Assembly: GCF_008806385.1 (NCBI RefSeq)
Contig: NZ_VZZK01000014.1
Location: 1-64,000, forward strand
From: Methylobacterium soli
GTDB taxonomy: Bacteria; Pseudomonadota; Alphaproteobacteria; Rhizobiales; Beijerinckiaceae
Length of the DNA: 64,000 bases
Reading direction: 5' to 3'
Positions 43,500 through 53,369 of this stretch are shown here, one piece after another (position 1 is the stretch's first letter; every line of letters starts with the position of its first letter). The notes below the pieces were generated by a model, which was given only the letters and a program-made list of their open reading frames with translations, was not told the DNA's origin and searched no databases. The translations under genes and the position numbers were made by a program.

Positions 43500-44606
43500 A
43501 TGCTGCCGAAGCCCGAGCTGCGGCTCGTCACCTCGCTGTTTCTCGGCACCGCCCTGTCGATCTCATCGGTCAAGTTCGGATCGGCCTGTCCATCGGCGCC
43601 CTGAGCCAGGACCTCTTCACCATGATCGTCGCCATGGCGGTTCTGACCACGCTCGCGATGCCGCCGATGCTGCGCTGGGCGCTCGGCCGCCTGCCGCTGG
43701 ACGCGGCGGAGCGCACGCGGCTGGAGCGCGAGGAATTCGAGGAGCGCGGCTTCGTGCCGAACCTGGAGCGCCTGCTCGTCGCGGCCGACGAGAGCCCGAA
43801 GGGCCGCTTCGCCGCGCGCCTGGCGGGTCTGCTCGCGGGGCGTCGCGGGATGCCGGTGACGCTGCTGCAGGCCATGCCGGTCCCGGATCCCGCGACGGCG
43901 AGCCGGGACCTCGGCGCCTCCGTGCAGGGCGCGGCCGCCGTCGCGCGCGATCAGGCCTCGGCGGAGGATGCGGGCGCCGTGAGCGTCGACGTGACGGAGC
44001 GGCCGGTCGACGGGCCGCTCGACGAGGCCGTCGCAGCCGAGGCGGAGAAGGGCTTCGACCTCCTGGTGATCGGCATCGAGCCGACGGTCGGGGCGGAGGG
44101 CGGCTTCAGCCCGGACGTGGCGCGGGCGGCCTACAGCTTTGCCGGCCCGCTGGCCATCGTGGCGGCCCGGGGCGCCCTTCTGGCCGACCCGCAGCGCGCG
44201 CCTGAGCATCCTGGTTCCGGTCAACGGCACCGATGTGTCGCGCCGGGGCGCCGAGGTCGCCCTGCACGTGGCGCGGGCCGCGGGCGCCGCGATGACCGCG
44301 CTGTTCGTGGCGAGCGCGACGGCGAGCACGACCCGGCGGCGGCGCTTTGCAGGCCCCCGGCGCAGCGATCAGGCGGTGCTGAAGGAGGTGGTGGGCTTGG
44401 CCGACCAGCACGGCGTCAGGATCCGCGTCGTCGCGCGGGCGAATCTCGCGGCCGAGGACGCCATCGTGCGGGAGGCCCGGCGCGGCGGCCACGACCTGAT
44501 CGTCATGGGGGTGGCGCGCCGGCCCGGCGACAGCCTCGCCTTCGGCACCATCGCCGATGCGGTGCTGGAAGCCTCGGACCGCTCCGTCGTGCTGGTCGCC
44601 ACCTGA
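43500..44606 (+). pseudogene. remnant of a cation/proton antiporter with two USP domains
   Basis: Fragments of a Kef/CPA2-type sodium/proton antiporter fused to universal stress domains. The short piece LRLVTSLFLGTALSISSVK belongs to the membrane part; after it most of the transporter has been deleted and the sequence resumes with GLSIGALSQDLFTMIVAMAV, the last helices. A first USP domain follows (about 43770-44190). A one-base shift within the GCGCGC run at 44194-44200 changes the frame, and the second USP domain (ILVPVNGTDVSRRGAEVALH, to 44606) continues in the new frame. Deletion plus frameshift make a functional antiporter impossible; the second USP domain could still be translated alone. 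Confidence 0.8.
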
Positions 44607-44699
44607 GATTCCGTCAGGCGCGCAGGGCGCAGGATGGCGTCGAGGCTCCGCGGGCCACGAAGCGGGGCGCATCGCGGCGCCCCGCTTCGTGGCAGACGA

Positions 44700-45557
44700 T
44701 TATTCGAACATGTCCGGCTGCGTTGCGGCGATGTGGTTGTACAGGGTCTGGAAGTGCAGCCAGCCGATATAGTCGCTGCCGACATGCTCGCGGCTGTAGC
44801 GGGCGGTCTTCTCGGACACGGTCTGGGGCTTGATGCCGGTGGCCTCGACCAGAAGCTGCTGCTGGCAGGCCCGCTCCAGGGCGATGAACCAGAACGCCGC
44901 GTCGTCGATGCTGTGGCGCGAGCAGGTCAGCAGGCCGTGGTTCTGGTGCAGCACGCCGCGGTTGCGGCCGATCTGCTTGGCCACCGACGAGCCGCTCTCC
45001 TTCTCGACCGCGACCGCGCCCGCGGAGGCGCCGATCACCGCGTGGCTGTTGTAGAAGGCCGCCGCGTCCTGGCTGATCATGTCGAGCGGCCGGCCGGTGG
45101 CGCACCAGGCGGTGCCGTAGACGGTGTGGGCGTGGCACATCGCCATCACGTCCGGGTACTCGTCGTGCACGGCAGCGTGCAGCACGAAGCCGGCGCGGTT
45201 GATCGCGTAGGTGCCCTCGACCACGTCGCCCTTGTGGTCGGCGAGGATCAGGTTCGACATCCGCACCTGCGAGAAGTGCACGCACATCGGGTTCGTCCAA
45301 TACAGCTCCGGACGCTCCGGATCGCGGATCGTCAGGTGCCCGGCAAAGCCGTAATCGAAGCCGTGCATCGCGAAGGCGCGGCAGGCCGCCACGAGGTGCT
45401 GCTTGCGGTAGGTCCGCTCCTCCTCGAAGCTCTGGAAGGCGGGCATCTCGGGGAAGATCAGGCCGGATTGCTCCGGCTGGTAGATCGAGATGCGCTTGCG
45501 GCCGGTATCGTCGGGCGGGAGGTCGATGGCGACGTCGTGATCGTGCTCGTCCAACAT
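44700..45557 (-). CDS. class II aldolase/adducin family protein
   Basis: A 285-residue protein of the class II aldolase/adducin family, zinc enzymes that cleave or decarboxylate sugar phosphates and related acids. Typical signs are FDYGFAGHLTIRDPERPELY, the zinc ligands in MCHAHTVYG and the later His in VLHQNHGLLTCSRHSIDDA. The N-terminus (EHDHDVAIDLPPDDTGRKRI) is longer than in fuculose aldolases. It is cotranscribed with an MFS permease gene (37-base gap, now a pseudogene) opposite a LysR regulator, which points to breakdown of an organic acid. The substrate cannot be told from sequence. Confidence 0.85.
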   Translation of the reverse strand: MLDEHDHDVAIDLPPDDTGRKRISIYQPEQSGLIFPEMPAFQSFEEERTYRKQHLVAACRAFAMHGFDYGFAGHLTIRDPERPELYWTNPMCVHFSQVRMSNLILADHKGDVVEGTYAINRAGFVLHAAVHDEYPDVMAMCHAHTVYGTAWCATGRPLDMISQDAAAFYNSHAVIGASAGAVAVEKESGSSVAKQIGRNRGVLHQNHGLLTCSRHSIDDAAFWFIALERACQQQLLVEATGIKPQTVSEKTARYSREHVGSDYIGWLHFQTLYNHIAATQPDMFE

Positions 45558-45594
45558 GGTGTTTCTCTCTGCGGGAGGGGGGAGGGCGGGGCGT

Positions 45595-46899
45595 TCAGCG
45601 GTTGACGAGGCGCTTGGGCATCGTCAGCGCCAGGAGGCTGCCGACCGCCAGGCAGGCGGCGAGCGTGTAGACGCCGAGGCTGGTCGATTGCGTGCGGTCG
45701 ATGATCCAGCCGATCAGGTAGGGGCTGACGAAGCCCGCGAGGTTGCCGACCGAGTTGACCACCGCGATGCCGGTGGCGGCGGCCGCACCCGCCAGAACGG
45801 CGGTCGGCAGGCACCAGAACTGCGCCAGGGTCACCAGGACGCCCATCGTGGCAACCGTCAGGGCGAATTCGGCCACCACCAGGTTGGTGCTGTACTGGAT
45901 GCTGACGAGCCATCCGAGGGCACCGATCAGGCCCGGGATCGCGATGTGCCAGCGCCGCTCGCGGGCGGCATCTGACATGCGGCCGACCACGATCATGGCG
46001 ATGGCGGCCGCGCCGTAGGGCAGCGTCGTCAGGATGCCGATGGTCAGCGGGTCGCTGACGCCCGCGCCCTTGATGAGGGTGGGCAGCCAGAAGCTGACGC
46101 CGTACAGGCCCATGACGAAGAAGAAGTAGACGCCGCTGAGAAACCAGACCCACGGGCTGGTGAAGCCGTCGCGGAAGCGGTGCGCGGTCGTCCGCGCATT
46201 GTCGGCCGCGACATTGCGGGCGAGGCGGTCCTTCTCGTCGTTCGTCAGCCATTTCGCCTTGGCGATGCCGTCATCCAGATAGGCGATGACCAAAAGGCCG
46301 AGCACGATGGAGGGCAGCGCCTCGATCAGGAACATCCATTGCCAGCCGGCCAGGCCGTAGGCCCCCGCCATGGCGTTCATGATCCAGCCCGAGAGCGGGC
46401 CGCCGATGAGCCCGGCGATGGGGATGCCGGTCATGAACATCCCGATGATGCCGCCGCGCCGCTCGGCCGGATACCAGTAGGTGAGGTAGAGGATGACGCC
46501 CGGGAACAGGCCGGCTTCGGCGACGCCGAGCAGGAAGCGCAGCACGTAGAACATCGTCGGCGTGGTGACGAACATCATCGCGGCGGAGATGACGGCCCAG
46601 CTCAGCATCACGCGCGCGATCCAGAGCCGCGCCCCGACCTTATGCAGGATCATGTTGCTCGGCACTTCGAACAGGAATTATCCGAAGAAGAAGATCCCCG
46701 CACCGAGCCCGTAGACGGTCTCGCTGAACTTGAGATCGCTCAACATCTGCAGCTTGGCGAAGCCGACATTGACGCGGTCGAGATAGGCCGCGACGTAACA
46801 CGCGAACAGGAACGGGATGAGCCGCCAGGTGACCTTGCGATAGAGGCGCGCGGTCTCGTCGATCTCCGGCCCCGTAAAGGCGGCCACAGCTTGTGCCAT
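45595..46899 (-). pseudogene. MFS organic-acid permease with a nonsense codon
   Basis: A 435-codon frame for a major facilitator of the anion:cation symporter type (tartrate, glucarate or 4-hydroxyphenylacetate permeases). The N-terminus MAQAVAAFTGPEIDETARLY and the strand LDRVNVGFAKLQML are intact, but codon 74 is TAA (46678-46680), in the middle of the conserved FFFG-Y-FLFEVPSN motif, where a Tyr codon is expected. The remaining 361 codons are open and well conserved, up to NRLVPKRL-like end sequence. The gene looks very recently inactivated, by one base. Without readthrough or restart at Met79 there is no complete transporter. Confidence 0.85.
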
Positions 46900-47006
46900 C
46901 TCGGCGTCTCCTCGGCATTATTATGCGGGAAGCCGGTCGAGCGGCGCCCCGAGGAGAGTTTTTCTGCCGGGCGGCCCTTTGACAAACGAGGTTTTTTCAC
47001 GGACCA

Positions 47007-47021
47007 GTGAATTCAATTCAC
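47007..47021. promoter_or_regulatory. LysR-type operator palindrome
   Basis: GTGAATTCAATTCAC is a perfect 7-1-7 palindrome that contains T-N11-A, the core of LysR-type sites. It lies between the divergent permease and lysR genes, 12 bases before the preferred lysR start. Confidence 0.65.
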
Positions 47022-47032
47022 GCGAGACGGCG

Positions 47033-47920
47033 ATGCGGCGGATACCGAGCTTCCTGGCCCTGCGGGCGTTCGAGGCGGCGGCGCGGCTCGGGAGCTTCGC
47101 GCGGGCCTGCGAGGAACTGCACCTCACGCCCTCGGCGGTCAGTCATCAGGTCCGTGCCCTGGAGCGGCATTTCGGCCGCGCCTTGTTCCTGCGCTCGAAC
47201 CGGCGCGTCAGCCTGACGCCGGATGGCGAGCGCTTGCTGACGGCTCTGTCCTGCGCCTTCGACGCCATCGAGACCGCCTGCGCGGACTTGGCCCCGTCCT
47301 CCGCCGCCGCGTCGCTGTCGGTCCATTGCACGCCGAGCTTCGCCAGCGCCTGGCTCAGCCCGCGCCTGCCGCATTTCATCGAGCAGCATCCGAGCGTCAG
47401 CATCCGCCTCTCGTCGGGGGCGGAGTCGATCGACCTCCAGCGGCACGAGGACATCGATGTCGTGATCGCCTACGGCAAGGCGCCGTCCGGCCCGGGCCTG
47501 ACGGTCCTGGCGCTCGGAGAGGAGGAGATCGCCGCGCTCTGCACGCCGGAGATCGCCCGGCGGGCCGCGTCGGTCGACGCCGCGGCGATCGAGACCTTCG
47601 CGCGGCTCGATTCGTCCTTCAGCCCGGTGCGGTGGCCGGACTGGTTCTCCGCCAACGGATTGCCACCGCCGAGCACCCGCGCGAGTGCCTCGTTCGACCG
47701 GGGCGCCCTGGTGATCTCCGCCGCCGTCCAGGGCATGGGCCTCGCCCTGGAAAGCCTGCGCTTCGCCAAGGCCCAGATCGACGATGGATCCCTGGTTCGC
47801 CTCGGCGCCGGGCGCTTCCGCAGTCTCCACCGCGAGATGCACTTCCTGTGCTACCGCTCGCGCGACGAATATTCCCGGAACGTGGTGGCGTTTCGCGACT
47901 GGCTCAAAGGCCTGAACTGA
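47033..47920 (+). CDS. LysR-family transcriptional regulator
   Basis: A 295-residue regulator of the GcvA-like branch. The N-terminal winged helix reads MRRIPSFLALRAFEAAARLG, FARACEELHLTPSAVSHQVR; the rest is the periplasmic-binding-protein-like effector domain (VHCTPSFASAWLSPRLPHFI, GMGLALESLRFAKAQIDDGS). The ATG at 47033 is chosen because the conserved domain starts there and because the longer frame would run through the operator palindrome. Divergent from the MFS permease/aldolase operon, which it most likely controls; the effector is probably the permease substrate. Confidence 0.88.
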   Translation: MRRIPSFLALRAFEAAARLGSFARACEELHLTPSAVSHQVRALERHFGRALFLRSNRRVSLTPDGERLLTALSCAFDAIETACADLAPSSAAASLSVHCTPSFASAWLSPRLPHFIEQHPSVSIRLSSGAESIDLQRHEDIDVVIAYGKAPSGPGLTVLALGEEEIAALCTPEIARRAASVDAAAIETFARLDSSFSPVRWPDWFSANGLPPPSTRASASFDRGALVISAAVQGMGLALESLRFAKAQIDDGSLVRLGAGRFRSLHREMHFLCYRSRDEYSRNVVAFRDWLKGLN

Positions 47921-48193
47921 GATCTGAAGGTCCAAGGCGAGCCCGTCACGAACGATCGGTGTCAAACCCGGACGTTTGAGTACGGCGCACGCTGCACAGG
48001 ACGCCGGACCGGGCCTATACGCCAACGGTTCGGGGCGGGGGAATCGTCGGCCTTCGCTGGCGCGGCGCGACCCGTCTCGATCGGCGGGATCCCGCGCCTG
48101 ACCGGGCGGCAGCCCCTCTCGACCGTGACGACACCGCTCGGCGCGCCGTCCGATCGGCTGGTCGCGCCCGTCGACGCAAGAAGGAACGGAACG

Positions 48194-48433
48194 ATGGACG
48201 AACTCAACGGGCGCATCCTCGGTCTGCAGATTCTGCTGACGGGCGTGATCGCTCGATTGGCGGGCGAGGAGCGCGACCCGGTCGGGTTTCTCACATCCTT
48301 CCGCGATGAGATCCGCGCCGTGACCAACGGCATCCGGATCACCGGCGCGACGGACGAGCGGGTCGTCCGCGCGACGGCCCTGCACGCCATCGATGAACTC
48401 TTCTCGCTGATGAAGCCGCCGAGCCAGGACTGA
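48194..48433 (+). CDS. small helical protein
   Basis: A 79-residue protein (MDELNGRILGLQILLTGVIA at the start) read from the ATG behind AAGGAACGGA. It is predicted all-helical, with a moderately hydrophobic first helix but no clear membrane segment. Similar small proteins occur in Rhizobiales; function unknown. It has no close partner genes. Confidence 0.6.
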   Translation: MDELNGRILGLQILLTGVIARLAGEERDPVGFLTSFRDEIRAVTNGIRITGATDERVVRATALHAIDELFSLMKPPSQD

Positions 48434-48831
48434 TCCCACCGGGCGCAGGGCCGCGCGCCCCTGCGACCCCCGTTGCGACGGATGAGGTCGGGTCCGTCAT
48501 CCCCAGGTCAGGGCAATACCTGAGCCCTGTGGCCGCAGGGCAACTGCGGGACGGCGCCGCCCGGCATCCGCGATAAATGCGCCGGCCTCCCTCGCGGCAT
48601 CCGATAGATCGTTGTTCTCGTTCGATATTTTCGGCATCGCAGGCCGGCATGACGCCTGAATTGAAATAATTCCAGTTCTACATTGGATTGATAATAAATA
48701 GACACTGCAATTTACACAACCCACGGTAGTAATCTTGTCATTCCAGCATATTGACCGCGGGAATGAATCATATTCTAGCCGTCTCAGAGCCGATCTGCTT
48801 GTTGGATCAAACGGCCCGGGGAGCAATTGTC
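48434..48831. other. promoter region of the siderophore receptor
   Basis: About 400 bases. From about 48640 to 48790 the sequence is AT-rich, as expected for an iron-regulated promoter. GAATCATATTCTAG (48765-48778) resembles half of an Irr/ICE-type box, but the match is partial and no convincing Fur or Irr site can be claimed. Confidence 0.4.
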
Positions 48832-51288
48832 GTGCAGAACCGCATTCATATTCCGCGGTCATTGCGCAATGCTGCGCATAACTATCCATCGAGGCTGGCA
48901 GACCCGAAAAACGCAGTCGGTATGGCCTGCGCGATGGCGGTCGGCTCGGTCGGCAGCGCGGATGCGCAGCAGGGGCCGGCATCCGCGTTGCCGCCGGTCA
49001 ACGTCGACGCGCCCATCGCGCGGCCGCGCCCGCCCGCCCCGAAGGCGAGCCAGGCACAGGTCAAGGCCCGGACCGCCCTCCGGCGCACCGCGCAGGCCCG
49101 CCGGGTGACGGCTCCGCCCGTCGCCGCCCCGGCGGCCGGCGCGCCCAGCGCCGCCGCGCTCCCGATCCTCGCGCGCGGCGACATCAGCGGCGACCCCTAC
49201 GCCAACCCGGCCTCGCCCTATCAGGCGGAACGCCTCGCCTCGCCGCGCTTCACGCAGCCGATCCTCGACACCCCCAAGACCATCACGGTGGTGACGCGGG
49301 CGGTCATCGAGGACAAGAACGCCACCAGCCTGCGCGATGTCCTGCGCTCGACGGCGGGCGTGACTCTCGGCTCCGGCGAGGGCGGCAACGCCTTCGGCGA
49401 CCGCTTCTTCATCCGCGGCTTCGATGCGCGCAACGACGTCTTCATCGACGGCATCCGCGATCCCTCGGTCAGCATCCGGGAGAACTTCTTCACCGAGCAG
49501 ATCGAGATCCTGCGCGGGCCGGCCTCGACCTTCGCCGGGCGCGGCACGGCGGGCGGCGCCCTCAACATCGTCACCAAGGAAGCCACCACCGCGGGGAACT
49601 TCTACAAGTCCGAGGAGCAGTTCGGCACCGACAACAGGCGCCGCCTCACCTTCGACGTCAACCAGGTCATCAGCCCGGCCCTGGCGATCCGTCTCGGCGG
49701 TCTCTACCAGGACTCGAACGTCGCGGGCCGCAGATACGTGACCGACGACCGCGACGGCGGCGCGATCGCCATCACGCTGAAGCCCGCCGACGACTGGAAG
49801 TTCACCGCCAACTACATCCACACGGCGCTCAGCGGGCTGCCGGATTTCGGCGTGCCCTTCAACGTCCAGGCGCGCCGTCCCTTCACGGAGAGCATCGTCC
49901 CGCGCAACACCTATTACGGCTTCGTCAACCGCGACTTCAACCGCGTCCAGCAGGACACCGGCACGCTCACGGCCGAGTGGACGCCCGCCGACTGGGTCAC
50001 GGTACGCAACCGGTTCCGCGCCGCGCATTCGGTGCTCGATTATGTCGGCACCCTACCGGAAAACCCGGTGTTCCCGGGCAACGGCAATCTCTTCGGCACC
50101 ACGCTCAACCTCAATCCGCAGAGCCGCTACCAGACGGTCGACGTGACCGCCAACGTCACGGACGCCACGTTCCGGTTCTACACGGGCCCGATCAAGCACG
50201 ACCTCGTGCTCGGCACCGAGTTCAGCCGCGAGCAGGTCAGCCGCCAGGGCTATACCGGCCTCACCTCGGAGCTGTTCTCCGCCAACTTCAACGGGACCGG
50301 CAGCTTCCTGGGCGTCAACATCCTCAACCCGCCCAACCTGCTGCAATTCTCGACGCTTCCGCGCAAGGCCGGCAACCCGACCGTCGTCCCGGTCGATACC
50401 AAGGCCGGCTATCTCATCGAGACGATGAACTTCGATGATCTCGTCCTGCTCAACGGCGGCGTGCGCTTCGACGATTACACGATCAGCTCATCCAACAACA
50501 CCGGATCCGTCTCCGCGCATTCCGGCAACCTGAACTACAATATCGGCCTGACCCTCAAGCCGTTGCCGAACGCGAGCGTCTACGTGGCGCACGCGACGTC
50601 GTCGAACCCGGTGGGCGCCGAGCTCGATGCCTCCAGCTCCCTCTATGGCGGCCTCAACCCGACCTTCGCGGGCAACCAGATCCTGCCCCCGGAGCAGAAC
50701 ACCGCCGACGAGATCGGCGTCAAGACCGAGCTGTTCGACCGCCGCCTGCTGGCCACGGCCGCCCTGTTCAACACCACGAAGGCGAATGCGCGCGAGACGA
50801 TCGGCAGCGGCAACGCCGCGGTGATCACCGCGTCCGGCGCCTACCGGGTTCAGGGCATCGACCTCGAACTGGCCGGGAAGGTCACCGACAAGCTCAGCCT
50901 CTTCGGCGGCTACGTCATCATGGACACGCGGGTGACGCGATCGGCCAACCCGGCCGTGATCGGCAACCGCCTGGCCAACATCGCCAACCGCTCCTTCAGC
51001 ATGCTGGCGAAGTACAAGCTCACCCCGTGGCTCGAACTCGGCGCCCAGGCCGTGAACAACTCGCGCGTCGCGGGCGGGACCCTCGCGGCCAACGCCAACG
51101 TGCTGCCGTCCTACTGGCGCTTCGACGCCTTCCTGGAAGCGAAGGTCAACGAGAGCCTGACGGTGAAGCTCTACGGCTCCAACCTGACGGACCGGCGCAT
51201 CTACGACGCCCTCTACCAGAGCAACGCGCCGTTCACCCTCGTCCAGCCGGGCCGGACGATCACCCTCATCGCTCAGACCCGGTTCTGA
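48832..51288 (+). CDS. TonB-dependent siderophore receptor
   Basis: An outer-membrane receptor of about 818 residues that imports ferric siderophores using TonB energy. I place the start at GTG 48832, with GGGGAG upstream, which gives an export signal ending in ADAQQ. A Pro/Ala/Arg-rich linker follows, then the plug domain (DTPKTITVVTRAVIEDKNAT, RSTAGVTLGSGEGGNAFGDR, IEILRGPASTFAGRGTAGGA) and a 22-stranded barrel ending in TLIAQTRF with C-terminal Phe. The plug signature places it with catecholate/hydroxamate receptors (Fiu, FhuE type). It heads an operon with piuC, exbB, exbD and tonB. Confidence 0.92.
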   Translation: MQNRIHIPRSLRNAAHNYPSRLADPKNAVGMACAMAVGSVGSADAQQGPASALPPVNVDAPIARPRPPAPKASQAQVKARTALRRTAQARRVTAPPVAAPAAGAPSAAALPILARGDISGDPYANPASPYQAERLASPRFTQPILDTPKTITVVTRAVIEDKNATSLRDVLRSTAGVTLGSGEGGNAFGDRFFIRGFDARNDVFIDGIRDPSVSIRENFFTEQIEILRGPASTFAGRGTAGGALNIVTKEATTAGNFYKSEEQFGTDNRRRLTFDVNQVISPALAIRLGGLYQDSNVAGRRYVTDDRDGGAIAITLKPADDWKFTANYIHTALSGLPDFGVPFNVQARRPFTESIVPRNTYYGFVNRDFNRVQQDTGTLTAEWTPADWVTVRNRFRAAHSVLDYVGTLPENPVFPGNGNLFGTTLNLNPQSRYQTVDVTANVTDATFRFYTGPIKHDLVLGTEFSREQVSRQGYTGLTSELFSANFNGTGSFLGVNILNPPNLLQFSTLPRKAGNPTVVPVDTKAGYLIETMNFDDLVLLNGGVRFDDYTISSSNNTGSVSAHSGNLNYNIGLTLKPLPNASVYVAHATSSNPVGAELDASSSLYGGLNPTFAGNQILPPEQNTADEIGVKTELFDRRLLATAALFNTTKANARETIGSGNAAVITASGAYRVQGIDLELAGKVTDKLSLFGGYVIMDTRVTRSANPAVIGNRLANIANRSFSMLAKYKLTPWLELGAQAVNNSRVAGGTLAANANVLPSYWRFDAFLEAKVNESLTVKLYGSNLTDRRIYDALYQSNAPFTLVQPGRTITLIAQTRF

Positions 51289-51291
51289 GCG

Positions 51292-51975
51292 ATGCTGGTC
51301 TGCATCCCGGAGGTGTTGAGCAAGGCGGAGGTCGCTGACTTCCGGGCGGTGATGGACGGGGCGGCGTGGGAGGACGGCCGCTCGACGGCCGGCGCCCAAT
51401 CCGCCCTCGTCAAGCGCAACGAGCAATTGCCCCCGGACGGCGAGGTGGCGCGCCGCCTCGGCGGCCGGATCGTCCAGGCGCTGCTCGCCAACCCCCTGTT
51501 CGTCGCGGCCGCGATCCCGCTCCAGATCTTCCCGCCGCTGTTCAACCGCTACGGCGCGGGCCACCATTTCGGCGTCCATGTCGACAACGCGGTGCGGGGC
51601 GATCCGGCGACCGGCCTGCGCATCCGCACCGACCTGTCGGTGACGCTGTTCCTGGCGGAACCCGACGAGTATGACGGCGGCGAGTTGGTCGCCGAGGATT
51701 ATTACGGCTCGCACACGGTCAAGCTGCCGGCGGGCGACCTCGTGCTCTACCCGGCCTCCAGCCTCCACATGGTGACGCCGGTGACGCGCGGGACGCGGGT
51801 CGCCTCGTTCTTCTGGCTGCAGAGCATGATCCGCAGCCCGCAGACGCGCAGCCTGATCTACGATCTCGATGCGACGATCCAGGCGCTCGTGCCCACGCTC
51901 GGCCGCGACCACCCCGAGGTGGTCCGGCTCACGGGCATCTACCACAACATGATCCGGACCTGGGCCGAGCTATGA
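51292..51975 (+). CDS. piuC: Fe(II)/2-oxoglutarate dioxygenase (PiuC, PKHD-type hydroxylase)
   Basis: A 227-residue oxygenase of the PKHD-type hydroxylase family. The iron ligands are His96, Asp98 (HFGVHVDNA) and His159 ([10 protein letters not shown]), and Arg169 should bind 2-oxoglutarate. The N-terminal [20 protein letters not shown] and [15 protein letters not shown] are typical. PiuC genes are usually found next to siderophore receptors, as here. The substrate of these enzymes is not established. It starts 3 bases after the receptor stop and overlaps exbB (ATGA). Confidence 0.93.
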   Translation: MLVCIPEVLSKAEVADFRAVMDGAAWEDGRSTAGAQSALVKRNEQLPPDGEVARRLGGRIVQALLANPLFVAAAIPLQIFPPLFNRYGAGHHFGVHVDNAVRGDPATGLRIRTDLSVTLFLAEPDEYDGGELVAEDYYGSHTVKLPAGDLVLYPASSLHMVTPVTRGTRVASFFWLQSMIRSPQTRSLIYDLDATIQALVPTLGRDHPEVVRLTGIYHNMIRTWAEL

Positions 51976-52880
51976 CCCGATTGCGACGGCCCTTCCTCGC
52001 CGCCCTTGTCCTCCTCCTGGCCGCGCTCGCGGCCCGGACGGGGGCGCCGCGGGCCGAACCGGCCGAGCCGAGGCCGACCGAGGTCACCGCCCCGGCGCCG
52101 CCGCAAGCGCGGAGCCCGGAGCCCGCCGATCCGGCGGCGGCCCCGCCGAGCGCGGTCCAGGCGGCGACGCGGGCGATCAGCGCGGGCGGGCACGACCTGT
52201 CGCCCTGGACGATGTTCCTGAACGCCGACCTCCTGGTGAAGGCCGTGATGACCGGGCTGGCGCTCGCCTCGGTCCTCACCTGGACGATCCTGCTCGCCAA
52301 GTCGATCGAGCTCGGCCTCGCCAGGCGGGCGCTCGGGCGGGCGCTGGCGCGCCTCGGCGGTGCGGCGACATTGGCCGAGGCCGGACAGGCGCTCGGGCGG
52401 GGGCGGAGCGTGGCCGACCGGCTTGTCGCGGCCGCCACCGACGAGATGCGGATCTCGGAGGGCACGCCGGAGGGGGTCAAGGAGCGGGCCGCCTCGCGCT
52501 GCGCGGAGCTCGTCAAGGCCGAGGGCCGGGTCGTCCGGCGCGGGATGGGCGCGCTCGCGACGATCGGGGCGATCTCGCCGTTCGTCGGCCTGTTCGGCAC
52601 CGTCTGGGGCATCATGAACAGCTTCATCGGCATCTCGAAGGCGCAGACCACCAATCTCGCCGTCGTGGCCCCGGGCATCGCCGAGGCGCTGCTCGCCACC
52701 GCCATCGGCCTCGCGGCCGCGATCCCGGCGGTCATCGTCTACAACCACTTCGCCCGGGCGACGCGCGCCTATGGCGACCTCGTGCAGCGGGCCGCGGGCG
52801 CCGCATTGCGCCTGCTGTCGCGGGATCTCGACCGAGGCGCGTATCGCCGGCCGGTATCGCTGCCCCGCGCGGCCGAGTGA
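51972..52880 (+). CDS. exbB: TonB-system proton channel protein ExbB
   Basis: A 302-residue inner-membrane protein of the MotA/TolQ/ExbB family. It has an N-terminal signal-like helix and a Pro/Ala-rich periplasmic linker (about 25-70), a long form seen in alphaproteobacteria. The first core helix ([20 protein letters not shown]) and the conserved region [37 protein letters not shown], followed by the last helix [21 protein letters not shown], are intact. With ExbD it converts proton flow into force on TonB. Confidence 0.94.
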   Translation: MTRLRRPFLAALVLLLAALAARTGAPRAEPAEPRPTEVTAPAPPQARSPEPADPAAAPPSAVQAATRAISAGGHDLSPWTMFLNADLLVKAVMTGLALASVLTWTILLAKSIELGLARRALGRALARLGGAATLAEAGQALGRGRSVADRLVAAATDEMRISEGTPEGVKERAASRCAELVKAEGRVVRRGMGALATIGAISPFVGLFGTVWGIMNSFIGISKAQTTNLAVVAPGIAEALLATAIGLAAAIPAVIVYNHFARATRAYGDLVQRAAGAALRLLSRDLDRGAYRRPVSLPRAAE

Positions 52881-52895
52881 GCGGGAGCGCGCGCG

Positions 52896-53369
52896 ATGGC
52901 GATGGCCCTGGGCGGCAGCGAGGATGACGACGACGAGTTCGGCGAGGCGCACGAGATCAACGTGACGCCGTTCATCGACGTGATGCTGGTGCTGCTGATC
53001 ATCTTCATGATCGCCGCGCCGCTCTCCACCGTCGACCTTCCGATCGATCTGCCCTCCTCGTCGGCGGTCCCGCAGAAGAAGCCGGACAAGCCGACCTACG
53101 TGACGATCAAGGCCGACCTCGCGGTCGCGATCGGGGAGACCCCGGTCAGGCGGGTCGATCTCGCCCGGACGCTCGACGCGCAGGCGGATCCGAGCCGGGA
53201 CCGACGCATCTTCCTGCGGGCCGACCGCGCCGTCCCGTACGGCGAGCTGATGGAGGTGCTGGAGATCCTGCGGGCCGGCGGCTACCTCAAGGTCGCCCTC
53301 GTGGCGCTCGAAGGACCGCCCGGCGAGGCTGTACGCGGCGCGCAGGCCCTGCCGCCCGTGAAACCATGA
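52896..53369 (+). CDS. exbD: TonB-system protein ExbD
   Basis: A 157-residue ExbD/TolR protein: cytoplasmic acidic N-terminus, one transmembrane helix ([20 protein letters not shown]) that contains the essential Asp in FIDVMLVL, and a periplasmic domain ([36 protein letters not shown]). It follows exbB by 15 bases and overlaps tonB (ATGA). Confidence 0.94.
   Translation: MAMALGGSEDDDDEFGEAHEINVTPFIDVMLVLLIIFMIAAPLSTVDLPIDLPSSSAVPQKKPDKPTYVTIKADLAVAIGETPVRRVDLARTLDAQADPSRDRRIFLRADRAVPYGELMEVLEILRAGGYLKVALVALEGPPGEAVRGAQALPPVKP

Noticed and set aside
48765..48778. Irr/ICE-type iron box upstream of the siderophore receptor
   Set aside because: Only part of the consensus is matched, so it is not called as a site.
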